From CAINDR01 sp964495615 (GTDB lineage: Bacteria > Patescibacteriota > Patescibacteriia > Patescibacteriales > UBA12465): a stretch of DNA of 26,762 nucleotides. Below are positions 20,490 to 26,762 of this stretch, piece by piece. The stretch's first letter is position 1. Each line of letters begins with the position of its first letter. Under the pieces are notes generated by a model that saw nothing but the letters and a program-made list of their open reading frames with translations, was not told the origin of the DNA and did no database searches. Location of the stretch: the NCBI GenBank assembly GCA_964495615.1, contig CAZBVX010000007.1:1-26762 (forward strand), in the 5' to 3' direction. The translations under genes were made by a program, and so were the position numbers.

Positions 20490-20990
20490 TTATTCATCTT
20501 TTTCTATCAAGGCTGGTGTTTTTTTGTTGAAATCATCAAAAAACGCCTTAATAATAAAACCACAAACAACATAATCACCTTTTGTCACTCTTTTCTTTGT
20601 TTTGGAAATCTTTTTTTCTAAACATTGAAAAATCCTCAAATCATCCAGGGAAAGTTGTTGCCCTTCTCTGTCTCTTCCAAAACGCAAAACAAATTGTGGC
20701 ATTCCAAGATCTGAATCAAGCTCTAAAGAAAATGATAGAGATCCACTGGCGATGATTAGGAAATTATCCCAATTAGTTAATTCAAAAATTTGATCTTTTA
20801 TGTCTTCCGGGTTTTCATCCCGAGCAAAAAAAGCTAAGTATTTTTTACTTTTCCTGCTTTTTGAAAAAATAAAAAAATCACTCTCTTGAATTGTTGTCAA
20901 TGTTCCATTTCCTAAAAAATGATTTAAAGCTTCCTGCATTTGATCATGATTAATGGAAAAATCACCGATCATAAAATGTTCTTCTTTCAT
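20490..20990 (-). CDS. hypothetical cytoplasmic protein
   Basis: A 166-aa soluble protein without a signal peptide or membrane segment. It mixes beta-like stretches (FFIFSKSRKSKKYLAFFA, NFLIIASGSLSFSLELD, MPQFVLRFGRD) with a basic helix near CLEKKISKTKKRVTKGDYVV, and has two cysteines (in FQCLEKK and VVCGFII) that do not form a motif. I do not recognise the family. It has one of the few ribosome-binding sites here (GGGAG 6 nt before the ATG) and its own promoter (21044-21070), so it is expressed independently of the gene cluster upstream. Its terminator is at 20436-20468. Confidence 0.75.
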   Translation of the reverse strand: MKEEHFMIGDFSINHDQMQEALNHFLGNGTLTTIQESDFFIFSKSRKSKKYLAFFARDENPEDIKDQIFELTNWDNFLIIASGSLSFSLELDSDLGMPQFVLRFGRDREGQQLSLDDLRIFQCLEKKISKTKKRVTKGDYVVCGFIIKAFFDDFNKKTPALIEKDE

Positions 20991-21043
20991 CTTGTTCTCC
21001 CTTTCTTTTTTTGTTTGTTTTTAAAGAATATTAACAATTTAAA

Positions 21044-21070
21044 ATTATAATATTTTTTGATAATTGTCAA
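21044..21070 (-). promoter_or_regulatory. promoter candidate of the 166-aa gene
   Basis: Consensus TTGACA (21065-21070) overlaps the stop codon of the upstream gene; TATAAT (21044-21049) follows at a short 15-bp spacing, minus strand. TAATTT at 17-bp spacing is the alternative -10. Confidence 0.45.
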
Positions 21071-22488
21071 TAGTTAAAAAGATTTGATAAATTCACTTCA
21101 TACCAATTTTTCTCTAACAAAATCTTCTCTTGACGCTCAAGCCAGGGTTGCCAATTAAATTCTTGTTTGTCCAATATCCCTTGTTTTTGATAATTTTTAA
21201 CCAAAGAAAGGACATCTGGAGATAGCATGGTTAATTCTGGCAAACTAATTCGCGATTCGACAGATTTTGATAAGGCAACATTGCTGCGTAAAATAAATTG
21301 CTCTACCGGAAAAACACTTAATAAAGCATACATCCAAAGAAATAAAAACACTAAAAATTTCAAAATATTTGCCCTTTTTTTGATGAATAATTGGATAATC
21401 AGCCAAACAAATATTGTGGCACAAAAAATGACCGTATAAGAAGCAAAGAACTTTTCATAACTAAAACCGTAATAAATAACATAGAGACCCATGCGATAAG
21501 CAGCAGAAATAAGCAGAAACAAGGAAGTAAAAGTAAAAATAGTTAATAATTTTTGCACCCAAGCAGTTGTTTTTTTATAAGTAAAGAAATAAATTAAAAT
21601 ATTGATAATCGACAAAAAGAACAACTGCCAAAAACCGCTCTTTACTAAGCCTTCGGTTTCCTTGAAATCAAAAGGCAAGGTGCCGACCCACAAGCGACTT
21701 AATTGAATCCAGAGGAATAATAAATACAAAAGCAAAACACCGCTTAAAATAATTCCCGGAATGATTGGATCAATTTTCTTTTCAACACTTCCCTCTTCTT
21801 GATAAACAAAATTTTTGCTCCAGGCAATCAAAACGGAAACGAAAAAAATCGCCAAAGCAATAAAGGTTAAAATTTTATAAACTACTGGCAAAGAAACGAC
21901 ATTTAAAAATAAATCATAAATAAACTGGACTTTACTAGCAAATAAAGCGTCGGCGGAAGACAAAAGCGGAATAAAAACCGTTAAGGCAAGCAACAAAAAC
22001 AAAAATATACCGCCAATTATTTTGGCCGTCGTTTGTTTTTTTGTTTTTTCGTTTGGAATTATCAAATTAACATATGCGATGGACGCTTCACCAATTTTTT
22101 TAAAAAAAGAAAAAAATCTTTCAATGATTAATAAAATAAATTTGAAGTTCCAATGAATTGTTTTTTTGTTTGACAAAAAAGCTTGATTGTAAAAAACAGC
22201 AAAAAGTATGGGCAAAACCAATAGATTAACTGTTTTCAAAAAAGGATTTTCATAAAGAGCAAAACTAGTGATAATCAAAATAATCGGCAGTAACCAAAGC
22301 AGATCTTGCTTGGTGTAAGAAGTTTTTTGATATAAATTAAAAATAAATAAAGCCAAAAGAGAAAATAAAAAGATTGCCGCATTAAAACCAAGAGCAAAAA
22401 TTCCCTTGTCCCAAAAATTCCACAAAAAAATCACCCAAAAGACTGATAAAATTGCCGCCCCAATAAGATTGAGTTTTTGATTTTTCAT
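21067..22488 (-). CDS. DUF4173/DUF4153-like polytopic membrane protein
   Basis: A 473-aa protein with about 11-12 hydrophobic segments spread over residues 8-400 and a soluble C-terminal part of about 75 residues (RSNVALSKSVESRISLPELTMLSPDVLSLV, WQPWLERQEKILLEKNWYEVNLSN, described by position). The segment LLSSADALFASKVQFIYDLF near 190 and AAYRMGLYVIYYGFSYEKFFASY near 340 resemble the SADxxF and RMxLYxxxYG signatures that I associate with DUF4173/DUF4153. The function of that family is unknown. The gene starts 4 nt after the beta-lactamase-fold gene, so the two are one transcription unit. The UGA stop overlaps the promoter of the next gene. Confidence 0.78.
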   Translation of the reverse strand: MKNQKLNLIGAAILSVFWVIFLWNFWDKGIFALGFNAAIFLFSLLALFIFNLYQKTSYTKQDLLWLLPIILIITSFALYENPFLKTVNLLVLPILFAVFYNQAFLSNKKTIHWNFKFILLIIERFFSFFKKIGEASIAYVNLIIPNEKTKKQTTAKIIGGIFLFLLLALTVFIPLLSSADALFASKVQFIYDLFLNVVSLPVVYKILTFIALAIFFVSVLIAWSKNFVYQEEGSVEKKIDPIIPGIILSGVLLLYLLFLWIQLSRLWVGTLPFDFKETEGLVKSGFWQLFFLSIINILIYFFTYKKTTAWVQKLLTIFTFTSLFLLISAAYRMGLYVIYYGFSYEKFFASYTVIFCATIFVWLIIQLFIKKRANILKFLVFLFLWMYALLSVFPVEQFILRSNVALSKSVESRISLPELTMLSPDVLSLVKNYQKQGILDKQEFNWQPWLERQEKILLEKNWYEVNLSNLFNY

Positions 22489-22492
22489 ATTT

Positions 22493-23536
22493 TTATTGAT
22501 TATAAGTTTTTTTCATGGTTTGATAGACCAAACCAGAAACATCGGCAATGAATTTCGACATTTGCTCAAAATCATCACCTCTAGTCATCACACAAAGCAA
22601 ATATGGATGCTGTGAAAAATAAACAATCCCGCATTCATGCAACTGCTCATTGGCGGTGGATAGATCGTTATTTTTTCTTTCGCCAAATTTGTGTGAAACT
22701 TTTGTGCCAAAAGGAACGCCAGCAACTAAACCATCTAAAAATTTTGTTCGAGAAAGAAGAGATAGAGATTTTTCGGAATAGTATTCATTCAAATAGGCAG
22801 CATTATAAAGAATGCGGAAAAAGGAAGCATATTCTTTGACCGACATAAAATCTTCCGGCGTTCTAAAATTCGGCACCGTAATTCCCAAATCAAAATAAAC
22901 TTTGTCTAATTTTTCTTGATCGATATTATTCAACAAATTAAACATGGCTGTATTGTCAGAATTAATAATCATAAAATTGATTAATTCTTCGACGGTATAT
23001 TCTTCACCGATTGTTAAATTTTCTCCGGTCACAATGTTTTGAGAAAAATCAGCATCACTCTCTTGCAAAACTATCTTTTTTTGCAAAATTGTTGGATCAC
23101 TTTCGGCTTGTTTATAATAAGTGATCAATAAAGGGACTTTCATCAAACTGGCTGGAGTAAAAGCAGCGGAAGAATTAATTCCAAGCCATGGTCCATTATT
23201 TAGATCACGAAAATAAACAGCAAATTCTTTATTTTGATATTTTTTTTCGTTCAAATTATTGATTGACTGCTTTAATTTTTCCTCAAAAGGGATATAAAGA
23301 TTATTCAAACGCTTATCTTGAATATCACACTCCAGCAAAGGATTAATAAACTTGTACAATCCTTGTTTTCGAACTGATCCAGAATTATTTTCCTGCGGTT
23401 GATGATAGACAAAATAGGTGCCAATTTTGAAACCAAGCAAAATTGAACCCAAGACTAAAACGAATAGCGCCAGAGATTTCGCCCATTTTGAATGGCGGAA
23501 AACAAAAAATTTTTTCCCCCAATTAGAGATATGCAT
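22493..23536 (-). CDS. membrane-anchored class A beta-lactamase-fold serine hydrolase
   Basis: A 347-aa protein with one N-terminal membrane segment (about 19-43) and an extracytoplasmic domain of the class A beta-lactamase/transpeptidase fold. The active-site motif SLMK (Ser130, Lys133) and SDN (Ser193-Asn195) are present; the third motif reads HKFG (Lys283) instead of KTG. No ExxLN deacylation glutamate is seen between the second and third motifs. It is therefore more likely a DD-peptidase or other peptidoglycan-active enzyme than a beta-lactamase, although this is inferred from motifs. It is co-transcribed with the DUF4173-like membrane protein (4-nt gap) from an extended -10 promoter at 23567-23575. 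Confidence 0.88.
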   Translation of the reverse strand: MHISNWGKKFFVFRHSKWAKSLALFVLVLGSILLGFKIGTYFVYHQPQENNSGSVRKQGLYKFINPLLECDIQDKRLNNLYIPFEEKLKQSINNLNEKKYQNKEFAVYFRDLNNGPWLGINSSAAFTPASLMKVPLLITYYKQAESDPTILQKKIVLQESDADFSQNIVTGENLTIGEEYTVEELINFMIINSDNTAMFNLLNNIDQEKLDKVYFDLGITVPNFRTPEDFMSVKEYASFFRILYNAAYLNEYYSEKSLSLLSRTKFLDGLVAGVPFGTKVSHKFGERKNNDLSTANEQLHECGIVYFSQHPYLLCVMTRGDDFEQMSKFIADVSGLVYQTMKKTYNQ

Positions 23537-23566
23537 AAATGAAAAATAATTGCTTAGCTATTTAAC

Positions 23567-23575
23567 AAAATAGCA
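23567..23575 (-). promoter_or_regulatory. extended -10 promoter of the beta-lactamase-fold/DUF4173 operon
   Basis: TGC followed by TATTTT (-10 at 23567-23572), minus strand, with no clear -35. The leader is about 24 nt. Confidence 0.5.
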
Positions 23576-23601
23576 TATTTTATAGAAAAAAACCACATTA
23601 A

Positions 23602-23633
23602 AATAAAAAGGCTTACTCATTTTTGAGCAAGCC
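23602..23633 (-). terminator. terminator overlapping the end of the 100-aa gene
   Basis: Stem 23610-23619 with 23624-23633 (one G-U pair on minus RNA), loop TTTT, then a T-rich run. The stem includes the stop codon (23617-23619) and the last codons of the gene. Confidence 0.8.
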
Positions 23634-23919
23634 CCAATAAAACATCCTCCATCTCTTTGGTGATGTTGTTTTTACTAAATTGAAGAATTGTTTGTCCTTT
23701 TAAATTACAAACGCGATACAATCCCGATAATTCAATTTTTACCAAAAGGGATTCTTCTTTAATAATTTTAATAATTTTTTCAAAAATTTTTGTTGGAATA
23801 GAATAATCTTCAAAATTAAATGATAGCCCCTGCCTTTCCCCTAATCCAGAGAATAACTTTAAGATTCTGTCTGTTCTTAAATTAATTTTTGTTAAAAATT
23901 TAATATTTTTTTCTTCCAT
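23617..23919 (-). CDS. small hypothetical protein
   Basis: A 100-aa soluble protein, MEEKNIKFLTKINLRTDRILKLF at the start, with an amphipathic helix around IPTKIFEKIIKIIKEE (41-56), a beta-like LVKIELSGLYRVCNLKGQTILQF and a helical end, without membrane segment or known motif; one cysteine only (Cys71). I do not recognise the family. The size and fold pattern would allow a small ligand- or nucleic-acid-binding protein, nothing firmer. Its promoter (23964-23993) contains a long inverted repeat. The UGA stop lies in the terminator stem. Confidence 0.65.
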   Translation of the reverse strand: MEEKNIKFLTKINLRTDRILKLFSGLGERQGLSFNFEDYSIPTKIFEKIIKIIKEESLLVKIELSGLYRVCNLKGQTILQFSKNNITKEMEDVLLGLAQK

Positions 23920-23961
23920 GGCTGATAATTATTAATTTTTTAATGGTACTAATTTATAAAT

Positions 23962-23988
23962 AAAAAATAGCATAATTAATGCTATTTT
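23962..23988 (-). terminator. probable terminator of the GNAT-to-OB operon
   Basis: A 10-bp perfect stem (23964-23973 with 23979-23988), 5-nt loop, and on the minus strand six T ending at 23962. It lies 38 nt after the stop of the 286-aa gene. It overlaps the promoter above, so its main role is ambiguous. Confidence 0.6.
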
Positions 23989-23993
23989 GTCAA
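23964..23993 (-). promoter_or_regulatory. promoter of the 100-aa gene with embedded inverted repeat
   Basis: Consensus TTGACA (23988-23993), an 18-bp spacer and TATTTT (23964-23969) preceded by TGC. A perfect inverted repeat (AAAATAGCAT / ATGCTATTTT, 23964-23988) fills the interval from -35 to -10. The same repeat can act as terminator of the upstream operon. Confidence 0.5.
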
Positions 23994-24025
23994 TTTAATA
24001 AAGATTCATCTTTGTGGTTCGTGTA

Positions 24026-24886
24026 CTATCTTTTCCTAACTTCCAAATCAACTAAATTATCCAAATTAAAACTTGTTCTTTCGGCTTCACATTCTTGCCA
24101 TTTCTGATCAGGATAATTACTGCAATTTACATAACGAGCTAGAAATATCACTGAATAAACTTGGCCATCTATTACTGTTGTGTAAGCATATTGGGTATAG
24201 ACTGAACCAGCCGCGCCTTCACTGGAAGCAGCAACGCAATACTTCTGGCCATTTATTTCTTTTTTATTTACCCGGAGAGGCAAGCTTGATTCTAGCGGTG
24301 TTTCATTGCATTCTATTTCACCATTCTCCACCCAAGATTCTAGTTTTGGATATTCTTCAGCTTTGAAAGTATTAAAATTGTAGTTGGAAAAAGAAATATA
24401 ATCAGCCCGAAAAGTTTCTGGCAGTCCGGCTGATAAATTTTCTGTTTCCGTGGATAGATATTTAATTCCCAAAACTTTAATAGTGCCCAGGGTTTGATAA
24501 ACATCACTTTCTTCTTTGATTAGTTCCCCGCTAATTTCCACTTTCTGTCCGGCTTTAATTTTGTTAACAACGTTATTTGGATCGTCGCTAGGCGCCTGCA
24601 AACGATAATAACCCTCTTCGCTTTTGATGGCAAAAAGACAGATATCGTTGTGCGGGATGTTTTCATCTTTTACCGGGAGGCAAGCGGATTCGCCGACAAC
24701 CTTGAATGAATCTTTGTGAATTTCATCATACTGTTTTTGGATTTTAGCCAAAAATTCTTCTTCATTAAAATTTTCCGTTTTCTTTTTGGAAGATAAATTA
24801 TTGATTACCAAAAATATCGCCAAAGATAAAAGAAGAACCAAGACGACACCAAGAATAATTTTGAATTTTTTGTTTGGGTTTAACAT
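24026..24886 (-). CDS. membrane-anchored envelope protein, unknown function
   Basis: A 286-aa protein with a short basic start, one membrane segment (about 9-30) and an extracytoplasmic part. Residues 60-145 contain VVGESACLPVK, NDICLFAIKSEEGYYRLQAP, AGQKVEISGELIKEESDVYQTLGTIKVLGIKYL, a pattern of short strands compatible with an OB-like barrel (inference). The C-terminal half has four cysteines (in GEIECNE, QKYCVAA, RYVNCSN and WQECEAE) that may form disulfides outside the membrane. I recall similar anchored proteins in CPR genomes without function. It is the last gene of the operon with GNAT, PD-(D/E)XK and XTPase genes, starting 15 nt after the latter. Confidence 0.75.
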   Translation of the reverse strand: MLNPNKKFKIILGVVLVLLLSLAIFLVINNLSSKKKTENFNEEEFLAKIQKQYDEIHKDSFKVVGESACLPVKDENIPHNDICLFAIKSEEGYYRLQAPSDDPNNVVNKIKAGQKVEISGELIKEESDVYQTLGTIKVLGIKYLSTETENLSAGLPETFRADYISFSNYNFNTFKAEEYPKLESWVENGEIECNETPLESSLPLRVNKKEINGQKYCVAASSEGAAGSVYTQYAYTTVIDGQVYSVIFLARYVNCSNYPDQKWQECEAERTSFNLDNLVDLEVRKR

Positions 24887-24901
24887 ATAATTAAAATAAA
24901 T

Positions 24902-25429
24902 TTAGGCAAACCATTCTTTCTTCTTGAATCTGGATAAGGCATTAATGGTTGGCTTTTCAAAAGATTCTTTCCGGTCTATTAAATTGTCCGTGAAATAACC
25001 AACACAGCCGTCGTGCTGTTTGGTATTTTCTAAGCCGCGTATTTCATCCATCACTTCGCCCAATTCACGGCCGCTTTCTTTGACCATTTTAACGACTTTT
25101 TCCGGCAGACATAAGCCGCCGCCGATTGAATAAGCCCAGTTCCCTTGCTTATCCACAATAGCGACAAAGTTAATCAAAAAAGTGCCAAAATCGGTGTCAT
25201 CTAAGCCACCTTCAAGGCCAATGCCATAATCGGCAGTAATTAAATCCAAGGCCGCCTGAGCCCGATTTTTGGCGCCTGTCGCGGTTTGGTTGAGCGACAT
25301 TGGCATATCGGGAATTCCCGAAGGAACCGAAACGCCAACAACTTCACAATCACCCATCATTTTGGTGAAAGCTGATTTTACGGCTTCAATTTTAACAGGA
25401 TTTTGTGATCCGACGGCGATGATTGGCAT
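24902..25429 (-). CDS. inosine/xanthosine triphosphatase, YjjX/DUF84 family
   Basis: A 175-aa protein beginning MPIIAVGSQNPVKIEAVKSAF, with GIGLEGG (70-75), FLINFVAIVD and a late TKQHDGCVGYFTD, the marks of the YjjX family, which hydrolyses the non-canonical nucleotides ITP and XTP to keep them out of nucleic acids. An ATG six codons upstream (25447) is in frame, but it overlaps the preceding gene by 17 nt and adds KKIINM before the conserved start, so I choose 25429, which is one base after the upstream stop codon. The gene lies between a PD-(D/E)XK-like gene and an envelope protein gene in a four-gene operon. Length and motifs are typical. Confidence 0.9.
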   Translation of the reverse strand: MPIIAVGSQNPVKIEAVKSAFTKMMGDCEVVGVSVPSGIPDMPMSLNQTATGAKNRAQAALDLITADYGIGLEGGLDDTDFGTFLINFVAIVDKQGNWAYSIGGGLCLPEKVVKMVKESGRELGEVMDEIRGLENTKQHDGCVGYFTDNLIDRKESFEKPTINALSRFKKKEWFA

Positions 25430-25430
25430 A

Positions 25431-25904
25431 TTAATTATTTTCTTCAAAATCTATTAGGATTTGTAAGTAATCTTTTTGTAAATCACTACTAATTTTTGGA
25501 TGAATTAACGGAGTTATTTCTCCATGGTTTTTTATAATGTTTGTTATTTCATCCATATAAAAACCATTCAATGTGGCGATAAATAAATACGATGGATTCC
25601 AAGATTGGCTCATTCTTTGAGCTGATTTTAGGGTGTAATTCGAATTTAAAAAACGTTGATATTTAACTTCAATTAATTTTACATGCCTGGTTTCCCGATC
25701 AATAACTGCAAAATCTGGCGCAGTTCTCAAGGTTTCAATCATTGGGCTGTTTTCATTGTAACCTTGTTGAATCATTTCGGGAATTACTTTCTCGTAACCA
25801 AATTCTAAAACAGTAAAATTCCCCGACTGTCTAAACATTTGAGAAAATATTGTTTCAGCAACTTTTCCCTTAACTAACTGCTTGGTAAAATTAATGTTGT
25901 CCAT
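25431..25904 (-). CDS. PD-(D/E)XK-like nuclease-fold protein of unknown role
   Basis: A 157-aa protein whose core, KGKVAETIFSQMF (12-24), RTAPDFAVID (60-69) and HVKLIEVKYQ (74-83), has the order E...PD...ExK of PD-(D/E)XK nucleases: Glu17, Asp64, Glu79, Lys81. Helices follow (YTLKSAQRMSQSW). I recall similar short proteins in several bacterial groups, annotated only as hypothetical. It has no DNA-binding domain and no methyltransferase partner nearby, so a restriction role is not supported. It sits 1 nt after the GNAT gene and 1 nt before the YjjX-family gene, a context that hints at nucleic-acid or nucleotide maintenance. Confidence 0.78.
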   Translation of the reverse strand: MDNINFTKQLVKGKVAETIFSQMFRQSGNFTVLEFGYEKVIPEMIQQGYNENSPMIETLRTAPDFAVIDRETRHVKLIEVKYQRFLNSNYTLKSAQRMSQSWNPSYLFIATLNGFYMDEITNIIKNHGEITPLIHPKISSDLQKDYLQILIDFEENN

Positions 25905-25905
25905 A

Positions 25906-26478
25906 TTATTTATTTTTCTTCTTAAACTCCGCTTTAAGTTTTGAAAAAACTAAAGTATTTCTAAAATTTTTAAAATGTTCACTATAACAATTCTCTCTAA
26001 ATTTTCCTTCAAGAGAGTAGCCACATTTTTTAGCAACACCCATGGAAGCGACATTTTTTTCATCGCATTTGATTTGTATCCGGTTTAGATTATTATTTGT
26101 AAAAAATTCTTTTTCTAACAATCCGACCGCTTCCGACATGTAACCTTTTCTAACAAACTTTGCGGACAACCAATAACCAATCTCTCCAGATTTTTTTTCT
26201 TTATCAAGATCAAAAATTCCAATACTGCCAACATATTTATTCTGGAGATAAATACCATAGTCCGCCGCTTTCCCCTGATTGATTTTCTCTTCGGTTGCAA
26301 AAAGGAATTTTAAAGAATCTTCAACTTTTTTGGTACTCTTTTCCCAAGGGAACCATGGTCGCAGATGTTGACGGTTATCAATAATAACCTCAAACATTTT
26401 TTGCGCCATTAAAATGCTTGGCTTGTTTAATTTGAGAACAATTCTTTTTCCTACGATTTTGTTTTTGAATTTTGGCAT
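25906..26478 (-). CDS. GNAT acetyltransferase, RimJ/RimL-like
   Basis: A 190-aa N-acetyltransferase. LRPWFPWEKSTKKVEDSLKFL (39-59), YVGSIGIFDLDKEKKSGEIGYWLS, the acetyl-CoA loop region VRKGYMSEAV (about 109-118), and LNRIQIKCDEKNVASMGVAKKCGYSLEGKFRE follow the RimJ/RimL pattern. Family members acetylate the N-termini of ribosomal proteins or, in other cases, small molecules and antibiotics, and the target cannot be told. It is the first gene of a four-gene operon driven by an extended -10 promoter at 26498-26506 with a leader of about 13 nt; the next gene begins 1 nt after its stop codon. Confidence 0.92.
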   Translation of the reverse strand: MPKFKNKIVGKRIVLKLNKPSILMAQKMFEVIIDNRQHLRPWFPWEKSTKKVEDSLKFLFATEEKINQGKAADYGIYLQNKYVGSIGIFDLDKEKKSGEIGYWLSAKFVRKGYMSEAVGLLEKEFFTNNNLNRIQIKCDEKNVASMGVAKKCGYSLEGKFRENCYSEHFKNFRNTLVFSKLKAEFKKKNK

Positions 26479-26497
26479 ATTTTTTGTGGTTATATAT

Positions 26498-26506
26498 ATT
26501 ATATCA
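26498..26506 (-). promoter_or_regulatory. extended -10 promoter of the GNAT operon
   Basis: TGA followed by consensus TATAAT (-10 at 26498-26503), minus strand. It lies within 10 nt of the T-run of the preceding terminator; no -35 hexamer is recognisable. Confidence 0.6.
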
Positions 26507-26539
26507 CAAAAAAAGACTTAATTATAAAATTAAGTCTTT
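26507..26539 (-). terminator. terminator of the DUF488 gene
   Basis: A 12-bp perfect stem AAAGACTTAATT / AATTAAGTCTTT (26512-26523, 26528-26539), loop ATAA, followed on the minus strand by seven or more T. It lies about 23 nt after the stop codon. Confidence 0.9.
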
Positions 26540-26561
26540 AAGGCTCGATGTTGAATAATTA

Positions 26562-26762
26562 CTATTCCAAAACAACTGGTAAGTTGCTATTTATTTCTAA
26601 ACATCTTTCGGCCACTAAACGTCGATGGCAATATTCTGGAGTGTCTTCAATGCATAAAATTGTTACATTTTCTTTTTGAGCTAATTCAATTAATTTGTTT
26701 ATAAAATAATTAGCTTCGGTTGTTTTTAAAAATTCTCTAAATTGTTTGGCAAAATCATCCCA
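26562..26762 (-). CDS. DUF488 domain protein, C-terminal part
   Basis: An open minus-strand frame enters from the right edge and stops with TAG at 26562-26564, giving the last 66 residues. VTILCIEDTPEYCHRRLVAERCL is the C-terminal signature of DUF488 proteins, in which the Cys and the CHR triplet are conserved. The function is unknown; a nucleotide- or RNA-related role has been suggested only by context in other genomes. The start and N-terminal half are outside the window. The gene has its own terminator, so it is not cotranscribed with the GNAT operon. Confidence 0.85.
   Translation of the reverse strand, partial: WDDFAKQFREFLKTTEANYFINKLIELAQKENVTILCIEDTPEYCHRRLVAERCLEINSNLPVVLE

Noticed and set aside
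21067..23619. Possible UGA recoding as in Gracilibacteria
   Set aside because: UGA occurs as the terminal stop of full-length genes (21067-21069, 23617-23619), and Trp is encoded by UGG in conserved Trp positions.
25430..25447. Upstream ATG (25447) for the YjjX-family gene
   Set aside because: It overlaps the preceding gene and adds six residues before the family's conserved N-terminus; the ATG at 25429 fits better.
25431..25904. Restriction endonuclease of a restriction-modification system
   Set aside because: No methyltransferase or specificity gene is nearby, and the protein has no recognisable DNA-recognition domain.
1..26762. CRISPR array, tRNA, rRNA, insertion sequence or prophage
   Set aside because: No regularly spaced direct repeats, no cloverleaf in the short gaps, and no transposase, integrase or phage structural genes were seen.

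Overview
The window looks like a stretch of a low-GC (by eye roughly one-third G+C) chromosome of a Candidate Phyla Radiation / Patescibacteria bacterium. This rests on family content recalled from memory and not on a search: a DUF8128-type membrane protein next to a lysine/glutamate-rich coiled protein, tandem CxxC zinc ribbons with a lysine-rich tail, a short cold-shock protein, a divergent acetate kinase, many single-pass envelope proteins of unknown function, and very short intergenic gaps. UGA is used as a normal stop (for example at 21067-21069 and 23617-23619), so this is not one of the lineages that recode UGA. No rRNA, tRNA, CRISPR array, insertion sequence or phage module was seen, and there is no gene-free stretch over 300 bases. 

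Layout. 1-1571 (minus): ferredoxin, coiled-coil protein and the N-terminal part of a DUF8128/type IV secretion-like protein that runs off the left edge. 1791-2144 (plus): ribosomal protein bL27. 2199-5871 (minus): a tight five-gene operon (168-aa Trp/Arg-rich conserved protein, beta-CASP ribonuclease, RlmH, pentapeptide-repeat protein, AlkD-like DNA glycosylase). 5957-7793 (plus): an overlapping SGNH hydrolase / acyltransferase-3 pair, probably for acylating a surface glycan. 7824-9747 (minus): Fur-family regulator, heavy-metal permease with a His/Cys loop, EngB GTPase. 9905-12031 (plus): a membrane pyrophosphatase of the K+-dependent type. 12102-17406 (minus): AsnRS, the double zinc-ribbon protein, cold-shock protein, a small membrane protein, a DEAD-box helicase with DbpA-type RNA-binding domain and a YtxH-like membrane protein. 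17602-19143 (plus): a second beta-CASP ribonuclease. 19198-26762 (minus): acetate kinase, several unknown proteins, a DUF4173-like membrane protein paired with a class A beta-lactamase-fold protein, and a GNAT / PD-(D/E)XK / XTPase / OB-like envelope-protein operon, ending in a partial DUF488 gene. 

Functionally the set is mostly informational and housekeeping: RNA processing and ribosome assembly (two beta-CASP enzymes, RlmH, EngB, bL27, DEAD-box helicase, cold-shock protein), fermentative energy metabolism (acetate kinase, ion-pumping pyrophosphatase, ferredoxin), metal homeostasis, envelope modification and nucleotide/DNA repair. 

The most distinctive non-coding signals are: (i) a perfect 19-bp dyad lying exactly between the -35 and -10 of the fur-family gene and over a divergent extended -10; (ii) extended -10 (TGnTATAAT-like) elements at nearly every operon start; (iii) an almost complete lack of Shine-Dalgarno sequences, with a recurrent AT-rich ...ATATG start context; and (iv) terminators whose T-runs lead directly into the next promoter. 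I found no clear candidate for a wholly new defence or mobile system; the best unexplained proteins are the 168-aa Trp/Arg-rich protein (5365-5871) and the double zinc-ribbon protein (13560-14282).
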